Assembly: GCF_023715485.1 (NCBI RefSeq)
Contig: NZ_JAMBOF010000022.1
Coordinates: 1-62,312, forward strand
From: Mesobacillus subterraneus
Lineage (GTDB): Bacteria > Bacillota > Bacilli > Bacillales > Cytobacillaceae
Length of the DNA: 62,312 bases
Reading direction: 5' to 3'
A model generated the notes under the pieces. That model had not been told where the DNA came from. It worked only from the letters and a program-made list of their open reading frames with translations, and did no database searches. Both the position numbers and the translations under genes were made by a program. Shown one piece after another: positions 40,724-49,623 of the stretch (position 1 is its first letter; each line of letters opens with the position of its first letter).

Positions 40724-40834
40724 CAACCAATCGATGTAGCTGAGACAATTTTATATTTAGCGAGTGATAAAGCTTCCTTCTTAACAGGAGTGGTATTACC
40801 TGTAGACGGCGGAGTGACAGCTAGGCTGAGATAA
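40724..40834 (+). pseudogene. SDR C-terminal fragment
   Basis: [20 protein letters not shown] then [15 protein letters not shown] and TAA, the usual end of short-chain dehydrogenases (VAxxVxFLASDxxSxxTGxxxxVDGG). Without the rest of the gene it is a remnant. Truncated exactly at a GGGACGGTTC-family repeat. A terminator hairpin (TCTAAGCCC...GGGGCTTAGA, 40917-40950) lies downstream. Confidence 0.82.
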
Positions 40835-40916
40835 TTTGCGTTATCGCACCATCTCCATTATTCTATTGATACAACTAAGCTGTTTTGCTTAAAATACAGC
40901 TGCTTATGTTTTTTAG

Positions 40917-40950
40917 TCTAAGCCCTTATCCAAACAGATAGGGGCTTAGA
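40917..40950 (+). terminator. Terminator-like hairpin
   Basis: TCTAAGCCCTTATC-CAAACA-GATAGGGGCTTAGA with one bulge, then TTTACTTTAT. Confidence 0.6.
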
Positions 40951-41173
40951 TTTACTTTATCTATTAAACTGTTGTTTCTATAATTGAGTTTATAAATCTT
41001 TTGATGGAGAGTTGATGTATGACAAAAACAACGACACCATGCGACTAATTTTGGAGGCAGGTCAGCATCTTATATAAGAACGCGGTTAATTGAGAAGTGA
41101 GTGGCACAAAAAGGAAGACGTCTGTCATAAGTGCTTTTATACATCTTACCCACAATCAGAAGGAGGAAAGAAT

Positions 41174-42283
41174 GTGAGCAATCCTGTAGTCATTGTTGGT
41201 GCTGGTTTAAGTGGCCTTCGGGCTGCGTCTCTACTTAGTGAACAGGGGGTCCAATGTCTGGTTCTAGAAGCCAGAGATAGAATTGGCGGCAGGGTCTTGA
41301 GCACTTCTGCGCCAGACAGACCTGAACTGGGCAAATTTGATCTTGGGCCGACATGGTTCTGGCCCCAATACGAGAGCACTATTACCAATCTTGTTAAAGA
41401 ACTGAATTTAGAAACTTTCGTTCAGTACAACAAAGGGGTAATGCTTGCAGAGCGTTCCCCAAACCAAGCACCCGAGCGTTATGTGATGCCAGAAAATTCG
41501 GGTGACAAGTCGATGCGTATCATAGGAGGCGTGCAATCTCTTATTGATGCAGTAGCAGATACTATTCCTTCGGGGGTAATCGAGCTAAATACGAGAGTTA
41601 CAGCAATTCGACTTGATGAAGCCGGTGCGATCATGGTTGAAGCAGACCTAGCCGATGGTAAGAGAAAAAAAGTACTGGCAAGTGCTGTAATCCTAGCATT
41701 ACCGCCTCGCATTGTGGCACGTCATATTGAATTCTCTCCTTCTCTCCCTCCCAATATAATTAATGATCTTGTAAGTAAACCGACATGGATGGCAGGACAG
41801 GCCAAGGCAGTTGCAATCTATGATCGTCCCTTTTGGAGGGAATCAGGCCTCTCTGGATTCGCAACAAGCTGGGTTGGACCCTTACAAGAAATCCATGATG
41901 CTTCTCCTGAAACAGGATCTGGTGCCTTATTTGGTTTCTTCGGAATGCCAGCAAAAAAGCGCCGAGAACTGGGAGAAGATATGGTTCTGAAATTGGTCAT
42001 TGATCAATTGGTTAAACTCTTTGGAAACTCCGCCCAAAACGTAAAGGCTATCCTATACAAGGATTGGTCAAGTGACTTCAATACGGCTGTTGAGGAAGAT
42101 TTAGATCCGCTTAGAGATTTTCCAAGATATGGTCAACCACCCAAAGCAGGGATATGGGGAAAGAATATTATTTTTGCTGGTACAGAGACTGACTCACAAT
42201 ATGGCGGACATCTTGAAGGTGCACTCCTATCAGCAGAACGGGCAGTTTTTAAAATCACGAATATAAATAACAAGCCATTATGA
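41174..42283 (+). CDS. Flavin-containing amine oxidase
   Basis: 369 residues from GTG 41174 (AAGGAGGAAAG upstream; the longer ORF lacks a site). PVVIVGAGLSGLRAASLLSEQGVQCLVLEARDRIGGRV is the FAD-binding GxGxxG and the ERxxGGR-like motif. VILALPPRIVARHIEF and AGTETDSQYGGHLEGALLSAERA (C-terminal FAD site) fit the monoamine oxidase family. It is at the short end (usually 430-470 residues), missing parts of the substrate domain. A role in amine or polyamine oxidation is inferred. Confidence 0.83.
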   Translation: MSNPVVIVGAGLSGLRAASLLSEQGVQCLVLEARDRIGGRVLSTSAPDRPELGKFDLGPTWFWPQYESTITNLVKELNLETFVQYNKGVMLAERSPNQAPERYVMPENSGDKSMRIIGGVQSLIDAVADTIPSGVIELNTRVTAIRLDEAGAIMVEADLADGKRKKVLASAVILALPPRIVARHIEFSPSLPPNIINDLVSKPTWMAGQAKAVAIYDRPFWRESGLSGFATSWVGPLQEIHDASPETGSGALFGFFGMPAKKRRELGEDMVLKLVIDQLVKLFGNSAQNVKAILYKDWSSDFNTAVEEDLDPLRDFPRYGQPPKAGIWGKNIIFAGTETDSQYGGHLEGALLSAERAVFKITNINNKPL

Positions 42284-42482
42284 CAAGATATCTTTAATGA
42301 ATATCGAATGTAAAAGAATTTTAAAGTAACGAGTGCTGTGATCATGGAAGTATTAACGGTTTTTCTAGAACTTGTTATAAAACAAACGGGGCAGCCTTCC
42401 TGTAATTAACTAAAGTTGAAGAGGATTATGTTGAATAAGCTTGTTTATATCTTAGATGCGAAAATAACATATATTAAAAAGT

Positions 42483-42519
42483 GGCGTGTCAAAACTGGTG
42501 TCAGTTTACACGCCATTTT
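42483..42519 (+). terminator. Terminator-like hairpin
   Basis: GGCGTGTCAAAACTG-GTGT-CAGTTTACACGCC followed by ATTTTC; one bulge. Confidence 0.65.
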
Positions 42520-42574
42520 CATTGTCTTTTATAAGAAATGCAGCATAAATCGGAACGGTTTTCTTACTCTTTTT

Positions 42575-42600
42575 ACATTGGACACATAACTGTCCCTGTG
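42575..42600. repeat. GGACACATAACTGTCCC repeat
   Basis: ATTGGACACATAACTGTCCCTGTGTTAC, adjacent to the XRE-cupin remnant. Confidence 0.55.
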
Positions 42601-42604
42601 TTAC

Positions 42605-42840
42605 TTACCTAGAAGAAACAACTAAGAATCGAATAGTCTGGTCAGTATGGTTATACCAGTAATGTGTTTCACTTGCTGAAAAGAACCAGGATTCTCCTTG
42701 TTGGAGTTCGATTATTTTTGTGCCTATTTGGAGTGTTAAGGTTCCTTCTATTACATATACAAATTCATGTCCGCTATGGGCAAAGGGTTGTCCGTCACTT
42801 TGGTTTGCTGGAAGAGTGATGAGTATTGGGTGAAAGCCGC
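42605..42840 (-). pseudogene. Decayed C-terminal half of an XRE-cupin regulator
   Basis: On the minus strand it reads close to the C-terminal 80 residues of the intact regulator at 53083-53571. Shared motifs include QPFAHSGHEFVYVIEGTLTL and ESWFFSAS, ending VVSSR and TAA at 42605. The HTH half is missing. Both it and the intact copy have repeat copies next to the stop (42575 and 53045), so a repeat-flanked duplication is likely. Confidence 0.88.
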
Positions 42841-42907
42841 CTTGTTCAGTGTCACAATAGTATCGGTATTATAGATAAGAGCTGGCAGAAGCAATTCCCA
42901 TATATAT

Positions 42908-42945
42908 GCACGATGAGCAGTTAACACCGCTCATCGTGCTTTTTT
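42908..42945 (+). terminator. Terminator-like hairpin
   Basis: GCACGATGAGC-AGTTAACACC-GCTCATCGTGC followed by T6. No intact gene directly before it. Confidence 0.8.
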
Positions 42946-43032
42946 GCGCTGAATTTCTAATTGTCCGCTTTAAGACCCGTTCCATCGTCTATTAACTAAA
43001 TATTAAATATTTTAAAAATATTCTAAAAGTTA

Positions 43033-43061
43033 TTGCATGTTTTATTGGTATCCTTTATTAT
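43033..43061 (+). promoter_or_regulatory. Promoter of the ROK regulator gene
   Basis: TTGCAT (43033-43038), 17 bp, TATTAT (43056-43061), upstream of the ROK regulator. Confidence 0.55.
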
Positions 43062-43210
43062 TTAAGAAAGTTAGTAAAGTCAGTGGAGAAAGTAAGTGTG
43101 AATAATCATTAATAATGGATATTAAATCCAAAAAGGTGCTTAATATGCGTGTACTTATTATGTCGATTGGAAAAAGAGATTTAAAGCTTAGTAGGTAGAG
43201 GAGTCATTAA

Positions 43211-44413
43211 ATGAGAAAAACTGGAGATTTAAAATTAATTCAGGAACTCAACCAAAGTATTATCTTGGATATTATTAGAAAGTCCGGCCCAATATCAAGA
43301 AGCGATATTGCCAAGAAGACAAAGCTTAGTCCAACAACTGTAGCTTCTGCTGTTAATGATTTAATTAATGATGGTATGGTCATGGACGGTGAGGCTGGAC
43401 AGTCGAGCGGGGGCAGAAGGCCAATCCTGGTGAATTTTGTACCGGATAGTAAGTATATCATCGGTGTATCGATCACAAACACGAATATAATGATTGCAAA
43501 TTTGAACCTTGATGCTGAGGTTAAGGAGAAAAAACAATTTCCCATTGAATTATATGGCCAGAATGATTTGGTCGACTTTACCGCTGCAACCATTGAGTCA
43601 TATATACAGGGATTATCTGATATAGAGAATTGTATTGGAATTTCTATAATTGTCCCTGGTATTGTCGATGCCGTTAGAGGCTTGATAAGGTTTAATTCTA
43701 AATTGCAGCTGCATGATGTAAAACTGAGGGATATCATTCAGGAAAAGACAGGTATCAAAACATGGCTGGATAATGATGCAAATGCTATTGCCCTGGCAGA
43801 AAAGCAATTTGGGGATTATCGCGACCGTGATAACATCATTTATATACAGCTTGGAGAGGGTGTTGGATCAGGAATTGTACTGAACAATAATCTGTTCCGA
43901 GGTCGGAATGGGGGGGCCGGAGAATTTGGCCACATTAGTATTAATAGAAGTGGAACTAAGTGCGACTGTGGGAATTTAGGTTGTTTGGAAAACTATGTAA
44001 GTTGGCCAGCTATATACTCTAAGGTGTTAACTGCAATCACCAGAGGAAAGCGAACGATGATTATGGAACTGGCCAACCATGATGTTAGAAAAATTGACCA
44101 GCGAATCTTTTTCTCGGCTCTGCAGGAGAACGATCCCCTAGCAAAGTCAATAGCGGATGAAACCGCCTCCTATTTTGCTACTGGCCTGGTCACATTAGTA
44201 CACTTATTTAATCCCGAAATCATATTGATTGGCTGGGATACTCTATACGGTAACACTGAATTCGTTTCATTTATCAGGGAGGAAGTAAAAAAATATACAT
44301 TTGATTTATTTACAGATGACCTGGAGATCGAGCTTACCACTCTTGGTGAGGACTATCAGTTAATGGGGGCAGCTGCCATAGCGCTTCAGGACATATTTGA
44401 CTTTTCCATTTAA
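43211..44413 (+). CDS. ROK-family transcriptional regulator (NagC/XylR type)
   Basis: 400 residues. Residues 1-75 are a winged HTH (ILDIIRKSGPISRSDIAKKTKLSPTTVASAVNDLINDGMV) plus GGRRPILV. The ROK body follows: GISIIVPGIVDAVRGLIRF, WLDNDANAIALAEKQFGDY, GAGEFGHISINRSGTKCDCGNLGCLENYVS (zinc motif GHxx...CxCGxxGCxE). GAGGAG precedes ATG 43211. It sits at the head of the sugar operon and is the expected repressor, released by the incoming sugar. Same direction as the operon, 67 bp away. Confidence 0.92.
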   Translation: MRKTGDLKLIQELNQSIILDIIRKSGPISRSDIAKKTKLSPTTVASAVNDLINDGMVMDGEAGQSSGGRRPILVNFVPDSKYIIGVSITNTNIMIANLNLDAEVKEKKQFPIELYGQNDLVDFTAATIESYIQGLSDIENCIGISIIVPGIVDAVRGLIRFNSKLQLHDVKLRDIIQEKTGIKTWLDNDANAIALAEKQFGDYRDRDNIIYIQLGEGVGSGIVLNNNLFRGRNGGAGEFGHISINRSGTKCDCGNLGCLENYVSWPAIYSKVLTAITRGKRTMIMELANHDVRKIDQRIFFSALQENDPLAKSIADETASYFATGLVTLVHLFNPEIILIGWDTLYGNTEFVSFIREEVKKYTFDLFTDDLEIELTTLGEDYQLMGAAAIALQDIFDFSI

Positions 44414-44419
44414 GGTTAA

Positions 44420-44435
44420 ATGAAAGCGGTATCAA
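44420..44435. promoter_or_regulatory. cre site (CcpA operator)
   Basis: ATGAAAGCGGTATCAA matches WTGNAANCGNWNNCAW at every position. It lies 46-61 bp upstream of the binding-protein start, so carbon catabolite repression of the operon is likely. Confidence 0.75.
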
Positions 44436-44480
44436 TTAATTGAAATAGATACAATTTTTATAAAATAAGGGGGTATACAT

Positions 44481-45746
44481 GTGAAATACTGGTTAACGAT
44501 GTTGATGGTTTCTATGCTTTTCGTATTATCGGCTTGTAGTGGGGAAGAAAAAGTTGCAAAAGAAGGAGAAGAAACAGGGGGCAATTCAAAAGAACAGACT
44601 ATTACTTTTCTTCAACCAGGCTTGGATCAACCAAACCAGAAGGAGCCGGTTGAAAAGATGATAAAGAGATTTGAAGAAGAAAACCCCGGCATCAAAGTTG
44701 AGCTTCAATCAGTTGGATGGGGTGAAGCATATCAAAAGCTTGTAACTGGATTCAGCAGCGGAGAATCCCCGGATGTGTTCTATGCAGGTACCCGATGGAT
44801 GCCAGCATTTGCGCAAATGGGAGGAATCATGCCCCTCGATGAATATGCAGAAGATAAAATGAAGGAGTACCATGATGGGCTTCAGGAGAATGTTAAATTT
44901 CAAGATAAGATTTATGCTATTCCACGTGCTTTTTCAGCAAGATCACTTATTTACCGTTCCGATTTAATAGAAGAACCTCCTACTACTTGGGATGAACTGG
45001 TGGAAACGGCTAAAAAGGTTCAAAGCGAAAATAAAGGCATGTATGGTTTAGGAATCGCCGGAGCCAAGCATGTATCAACGACCGATCAATACTTCAACTA
45101 TTTATTCCAAAATAACGGGGAAGTTTTCAATGCTAAGGGAGAAGTTGTCCTGGATTCTCCAGAGGCAATTGAAGCACTTACTTTTTATCGTGATCTTTAT
45201 ACTAAGCATAAAGTTGTCCCTAATCCTATTGAGTACAATCGCGAACAATTGCCAATTCTGTTTAAAGAAGGAAAAATAGCTATGTTTGTTATTGGTCCAT
45301 GGGCGAAATCCATGATGGGATTGGAGCCTGATAATGATAGTACTCCTTTTAAGACTGCCTTATTGCCGAAAGGAGAGAAGATGGCTAACGTCCTTGTCTC
45401 CGATTCGTTAATGGTATCTGCTAAGACAGAGAATCCTGAGGCTGCCTGGAAGCTCATTGAGTTCATGACTTCTGCAGAAGAACAGTTAGCCTATGATAAG
45501 GAGCATGGACTAGTACCGATTCAGAAGGCCGAGGCTGAAGATCCTTTCTTCAATGAGGATCCGTACTTTTCGACTTTTGTAGAGATGGTTCAATACGGAG
45601 AACCGCAGCCTAAGCCGACTGCTTGGGAGCCTTTCCAGGATATTATTTCTGAAGCTGTACAGAAAGCAATGAATAATGAAGATCCAAAAAAAGCATTAAA
45701 AGAGGCAGTTAAGGAAATTAAAGATCAAAAACTTGAACCAAAATAA
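44481..45746 (+). CDS. ABC sugar-binding lipoprotein (CUT1 type)
   Basis: 421 residues from GTG 44481 (AGGGGG upstream). Lipoprotein signal with LSAC at about 16-19, then a polar linker. TITFLQPGLDQPNQKEPVEKMIKRFEEENPGIKVELQSVGWGEAYQKLVTGFSSGESPDVFYAGTRWMPAFAQMGGIMPLDEY is the family 1 sugar-binding start. GKIAMFVIGPWAKSMM and NPEAAWKLIEFMTSAEEQLAY are usual. Imports a sugar with the two permeases behind it. The ATPase is missing here; MsmX-type energizers elsewhere usually serve such systems. Confidence 0.92.
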   Translation: MKYWLTMLMVSMLFVLSACSGEEKVAKEGEETGGNSKEQTITFLQPGLDQPNQKEPVEKMIKRFEEENPGIKVELQSVGWGEAYQKLVTGFSSGESPDVFYAGTRWMPAFAQMGGIMPLDEYAEDKMKEYHDGLQENVKFQDKIYAIPRAFSARSLIYRSDLIEEPPTTWDELVETAKKVQSENKGMYGLGIAGAKHVSTTDQYFNYLFQNNGEVFNAKGEVVLDSPEAIEALTFYRDLYTKHKVVPNPIEYNREQLPILFKEGKIAMFVIGPWAKSMMGLEPDNDSTPFKTALLPKGEKMANVLVSDSLMVSAKTENPEAAWKLIEFMTSAEEQLAYDKEHGLVPIQKAEAEDPFFNEDPYFSTFVEMVQYGEPQPKPTAWEPFQDIISEAVQKAMNNEDPKKALKEAVKEIKDQKLEPK

Positions 45747-45758
45747 CAGTTGAGGAAG

Positions 45759-45784
45759 AAAAGGCAGTTTAACTGCCTTTTCTC
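45759..45784 (+). terminator. Intra-operon hairpin
   Basis: AAAAGGCAGTTTAACTGCCTTTTC between binding protein and permease genes; a partial terminator or processing stem would raise binding-protein levels relative to the membrane parts. Confidence 0.72.
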
Positions 45785-45813
45785 ATCATCTTTTCCTAAG
45801 GAGGAATTAAAGG

Positions 45814-46749
45814 TTGGAACTTCAAGTTGCCAAACAAAAACAACCTAGCTTAAGGAAGAAACCAAGATTAACTCTCTCGCCAGAAAAATCACCTTTCCTC
45901 TATTTACTTCCCCTTGCGATATTTATGGGGATTATGGTTGTATACCCTGTCGGGAGAGTTATCTATCTATCATTCACTCAGAATTTATTGACACGACCTG
46001 ACCTTGGGATTCAGTTTATTGGCGTTGAAAACTATATCACCCTATTTACCAGCACTGAGTTCTGGAGTACTGTCTTGCGAACAACGGTATGGACCTTATT
46101 ATCGGTTGGGGGGAAAATCTTTATTGGTTTTAGTATCGCCTGGCTGCTTTCGAAGAATATAGGCTTCAAAAAGCTTTATATGCTCTTGTTGATGATCCCA
46201 TGGGTAACGCCGATGGTCGTGGCAGCAGTCGCCTGGCGCTGGCTTTATGATGGTCAATTTGGGATGATCAACTACATTTTGACACAAGTCAACATTATTC
46301 AAGAACCTATAATATGGCTTGGAAATAAACAGTCAGCCTTTATTGCCACTGCAGTGACAGATATATGGATTGGGGTTCCATTCATGGCTATGATGTTCCT
46401 TGCTGGGCTCCAGTCAATTCCTGTTGAGTTACAGGAATCGGCTAACATGGATGGTGCTAATGAATTACAGCAACTGTTTTTAATTGTTTTACCGGTCATT
46501 AAGCCTATTGTTCTGGTTGCTACGACTCTATCAGCCATTTGGACGTTTAACTCTTTCGGGGTTATTTGGCCTTTGACGAGAGGAGGCCCAGTAGATGCTA
46601 CCCAAACCTTAATCGTCGAAGCATATAAGAGATCCTTTGGTTCTTTTGATATGGGGATGGGAGCGGCAATTGCTGTAGTCATTTTTTTGATCCTGCTCTT
46701 TTTCACGGTACTGTATAAGCGGTTATTAATGAAGCAAGAAGAAATGTAA
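45814..46749 (+). CDS. ABC sugar permease (MalF-like)
   Basis: 311 residues from TTG 45814 (AAGGAGGAATTAAAGG upstream). Six hydrophobic helices. The N-terminal segment is PFLYLLPLAIFMGIMVVYPVGRVIYLSFTQNLL. The EAA loop SIPVELQESANMDGANELQQLFLIVLPVIKPIV contacts the ATPase. Forms the heterodimeric channel with the next gene. 24 nt spacing. Confidence 0.92.
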   Translation: MELQVAKQKQPSLRKKPRLTLSPEKSPFLYLLPLAIFMGIMVVYPVGRVIYLSFTQNLLTRPDLGIQFIGVENYITLFTSTEFWSTVLRTTVWTLLSVGGKIFIGFSIAWLLSKNIGFKKLYMLLLMIPWVTPMVVAAVAWRWLYDGQFGMINYILTQVNIIQEPIIWLGNKQSAFIATAVTDIWIGVPFMAMMFLAGLQSIPVELQESANMDGANELQQLFLIVLPVIKPIVLVATTLSAIWTFNSFGVIWPLTRGGPVDATQTLIVEAYKRSFGSFDMGMGAAIAVVIFLILLFFTVLYKRLLMKQEEM

Positions 46750-46773
46750 TCTGTATGAAAGGATGAAAAGTTT

Positions 46774-47604
46774 ATGAGTAAAACCTTCAGGAATTTTCCC
46801 ATACACTTGACGCTTATTCTAATCTTTTCGTTCATGTTATTTCCTATTTTCGTCATGTTGTCTACTTCTTTACAAACATATGAGAATATTTTCAACTGGC
46901 CGCCGGAGTGGTTCCCGGCTGAACCTCAATGGGGAAATTACATTAACGTCTGGTTCGGGGAGTACCAGTTTAAAACACCCTTCTTTAATAGTTTAATAGT
47001 GGCCACACTGACAGCCATTATTACTATTATTATAGCCTTTCCAGCTTCATATGCATTAAGCAGGTTCCACTTTGCCGGCAGGAATAGCATGTTGTTCTTT
47101 GTATTGGTTACTCAGATGTTCTCACCAGTTGTATTAATTGTAGGGTTATACCAATTGGCCCAGTCGTATAGCCTGCTCAATACCTTGGCGGGACTGGTCA
47201 TTACAAATTGTGCCTTTACTTTGCCAATGGCTGTCTGGCTGCTTCATGGCTATTTGAAGAATATCCCGGTTACTTTGGAACAGGCAGCATTTGTTGATGG
47301 CTGTTCAAGGATAAAAGGGGTTTTCAAGATCGTAATGCCCCTCGCAGCACCGGGTATCGCCATGTCAGCCATTTATGCGTTCATTATGGCTTGGAATGAT
47401 TTATTGATCCCTTTAATATTTATTTCGAAATCTTCTCTGAGACCCGTCAGCCTTGCATTAACCGATTTTGCCGGGCAAAACGTAATTTATTGGCATGAAA
47501 TGATGGCAGCCAGCATTTTAACTACCCTTCCGATCGCGGTAATGTTTAGCTTTGTCCAGAAGTATTTCATAAAAGGATTTATGGCTGGTTCTATCAAGGA
47601 ATAA
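46774..47604 (+). CDS. ABC sugar permease (MalG-like)
   Basis: 276 residues, six helices. MLFPIFVMLSTSLQTYENIFNWPPEWFPAEPQWGNYINVWF at the N terminus and the EAA loop NIPVTLEQAAFVDGCSRIKGVFKIVMPLAAPGIA. Typical MalG-type second permease. AAAGGATG precedes ATG 46774. Works with the preceding permease and the lipoprotein to import a glycan. Confidence 0.92.
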   Translation: MSKTFRNFPIHLTLILIFSFMLFPIFVMLSTSLQTYENIFNWPPEWFPAEPQWGNYINVWFGEYQFKTPFFNSLIVATLTAIITIIIAFPASYALSRFHFAGRNSMLFFVLVTQMFSPVVLIVGLYQLAQSYSLLNTLAGLVITNCAFTLPMAVWLLHGYLKNIPVTLEQAAFVDGCSRIKGVFKIVMPLAAPGIAMSAIYAFIMAWNDLLIPLIFISKSSLRPVSLALTDFAGQNVIYWHEMMAASILTTLPIAVMFSFVQKYFIKGFMAGSIKE

Positions 47605-47625
47605 AATTTAAGGAGTTGTTACTCT

Positions 47626-48636
47626 ATGAACTATGTACTTATCGTAGGTGCGGGGACAATGGGGACTGTCCATGCACATTCCTATTTAAATATGGACGGC
47701 GTGCAACTAGCAGGAATTGTGGATATACGGGCTGATGCTGCTAAACAGCTAGGACAGCAAACTGGCACAAGAGTGTTTCCTACAATGGAAGAGGCGATGG
47801 AAGCTTTGCCGGAAATAGATGTAATTGATATTTGCCTGCCCACTTATCTTCACCTCGAATTTGTAAAGAAGGCAGCCCAATTTGTGAAAAATGTGATTTG
47901 TGAGAAACCCTTGGCGAGGAGTATAGACGAGGCTAAGGAGATGATTGAATTTTGTAAGGAAAAAGGTATTAAATTATTCGTTGGGCACGTTGTACGCTTT
48001 TTCCCGGAATATGTAAAGGCAAAGCAAATAATTGAAGACGGAGGTATTGGAAGACCGGGTGTGATAAGAACTTCAAGAGGAGGAGGATTCCCGGCCGGTT
48101 GGGAAAATTGGTACGAAAGCCGTGAAAAGAGCGGCGGGCTTGTCCTGGATTTATTAATTCATGATTTTGACTATCTACGCTGGTGCTTTGGTGAAGTGGA
48201 GCGAGTTTATGCACGGGGCATAAAAGGCAGGGAGAAATTGGACTACACTCTTGTCACTCTTAAGTTTAAGAATGGTGTTATTGCCCACCTGGAGGGAACC
48301 TGGGCTCATCAAGGGTTTTCTTCGAGTTTCGAATTTGCTGGTGAAAAGGGAATTGTTGATTATGACAGTAAGAAGGCAGTGCCAGTTCATTTGGTCCGAC
48401 ACGTTGATTCATCTATTCAAACAGCGGGTGTTACTGTTCCGGAGAGCCCATTAAAAGAGAATCCGTATTTTCAGGAACTACAACATTTTATTCACTGTAT
48501 GAATTCGGGACAAGATCCGATTGTTACTTGCGATGATGGGCTTAAAGCTCTGGAAATTGCCTTGGCGGCCCAGGAAGCTATGGATACAAATAAGCCAGTC
48601 TTTTTGAAGTCTGTAAAGGAGGAACTGACAAAATGA
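47626..48636 (+). CDS. Gfo/Idh/MocA-family dehydrogenase 1
   Basis: 336 residues. VGAGTMGTVHAHSYLNMDGVQLAGIVD is the NAD(P)-binding site, VICEKPLARSIDEAKEM the EKP motif with catalytic Lys, and GGLVLDLLIHDFDYLRWCFGEVERVYARG the GGxxxDxxxHxxD box. Last residues overlap the next gene by 4 bp (ATGA). Oxidises or reduces a sugar, inositol or ketosugar. Slightly closer to dehydrogenase 3 than 2 in the active-site region by eye. Confidence 0.92.
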   Translation: MNYVLIVGAGTMGTVHAHSYLNMDGVQLAGIVDIRADAAKQLGQQTGTRVFPTMEEAMEALPEIDVIDICLPTYLHLEFVKKAAQFVKNVICEKPLARSIDEAKEMIEFCKEKGIKLFVGHVVRFFPEYVKAKQIIEDGGIGRPGVIRTSRGGGFPAGWENWYESREKSGGLVLDLLIHDFDYLRWCFGEVERVYARGIKGREKLDYTLVTLKFKNGVIAHLEGTWAHQGFSSSFEFAGEKGIVDYDSKKAVPVHLVRHVDSSIQTAGVTVPESPLKENPYFQELQHFIHCMNSGQDPIVTCDDGLKALEIALAAQEAMDTNKPVFLKSVKEELTK

Positions 48637-49610
48637 AATTAGCGATTATCAGTTTTGCTCACATGCATGCTTTCAGCTATGCAAAAGCTATCCAAAGCTA
48701 TCCAGGCGCAAAATTAGCAGGAATTTATGATGATGATCCAAACCGGGGAGAGAGAGCGGCAGAGGATTTCAACACTCAATATTACGAAAGTTTAGATGTA
48801 TTGCTGAGTACGGATATTGATGCAGTCATTATAACCTCTGAAAATAGTATGCATAAGGTACATACTGTAGCAGCTGCCAGAGCGGGGAAGCATGTATTAT
48901 GTGAAAAACCTCTAGCGACGAATATTGAAGATTCACTTGAAATGATTAGGACTTGTAAAGAGAACAATATCATTCTCCAGACAGCTTTCCCCGTACGGTT
49001 CTCGTCGCCTGTTTTAAGAGCAAAGACAATCATAGATTCAGGGGAGCTGGGCGAAGTTTTAGCGATCAAGGGAACAAATCGGGGAACCAATCCTGGTGGA
49101 TGGTTCATCCAGCCAGAGTTTTCTGGGGGCGGTGCGGTTATTGACCACACTGTTCATGTGGTGGATATCATGCGATGGTTTTTAAAGTCAGAGGTAAAAG
49201 AAGTCTATGCGGAAGTAGATAATCGATTTGTAAGTGAAAAAATTGATGACTGTGGTATTTTGTCAATGGAATTTGATAATGGAACAATTGCTACTCTTGA
49301 TTGCAGCTGGTCCAGAAATCCATCGTTCCCAACATGGGGGGATGTAACTTTAGAAATAGTTGGAACAAAAGGGACGTTATCAGTAGATGCTTTTGCTCAA
49401 AAAATAGATGTCTTTAACGAGCGAGGCCATAAATACCATTATTGGGGTGATGAAATGGACGCAGGATTGATGGGAGATTTTATTGAGTCTATAAAAGAAG
49501 AAAGAATTCCATCCATTAGCGGACTGGATGGATTAAAAGCTTTGGAGGTTGCATTGGCAGCATACAAATCATCTCGGCAAAAAGAACCTATTCAACTAAG
49601 CCAAGTTTAA
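48633..49610 (+). CDS. Gfo/Idh/MocA-family dehydrogenase 2
   Basis: 325 residues. FAHMHAFSYAKAIQSYPGAKLAGIYDDDPNRGE replaces the usual GxGxxG with a degenerate SFAHMHA, so cofactor binding may be unusual. VLCEKPLATNIEDSLEM and GGGAVIDHTVHVVDIMRWF (GGxxxDxxxHxxD) are intact. Starts by ATGA overlap with dehydrogenase 1. Sugar dehydrogenase or reductase. Confidence 0.9.
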   Translation: MKLAIISFAHMHAFSYAKAIQSYPGAKLAGIYDDDPNRGERAAEDFNTQYYESLDVLLSTDIDAVIITSENSMHKVHTVAAARAGKHVLCEKPLATNIEDSLEMIRTCKENNIILQTAFPVRFSSPVLRAKTIIDSGELGEVLAIKGTNRGTNPGGWFIQPEFSGGGAVIDHTVHVVDIMRWFLKSEVKEVYAEVDNRFVSEKIDDCGILSMEFDNGTIATLDCSWSRNPSFPTWGDVTLEIVGTKGTLSVDAFAQKIDVFNERGHKYHYWGDEMDAGLMGDFIESIKEERIPSISGLDGLKALEVALAAYKSSRQKEPIQLSQV

Positions 49611-49623
49611 GGAGTTGAAAAGA

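Noticed and set aside
43240-43737. 165-residue minus-strand ORF inside the ROK regulator gene
   Set aside because: Antisense shadow of a clear gene; serine- and isoleucine-rich composition from codon complement.
45814-47604. Search for an ABC ATPase gene in the sugar operon
   Set aside because: No Walker A or ABC signature in any operon gene; energizer must be encoded elsewhere.
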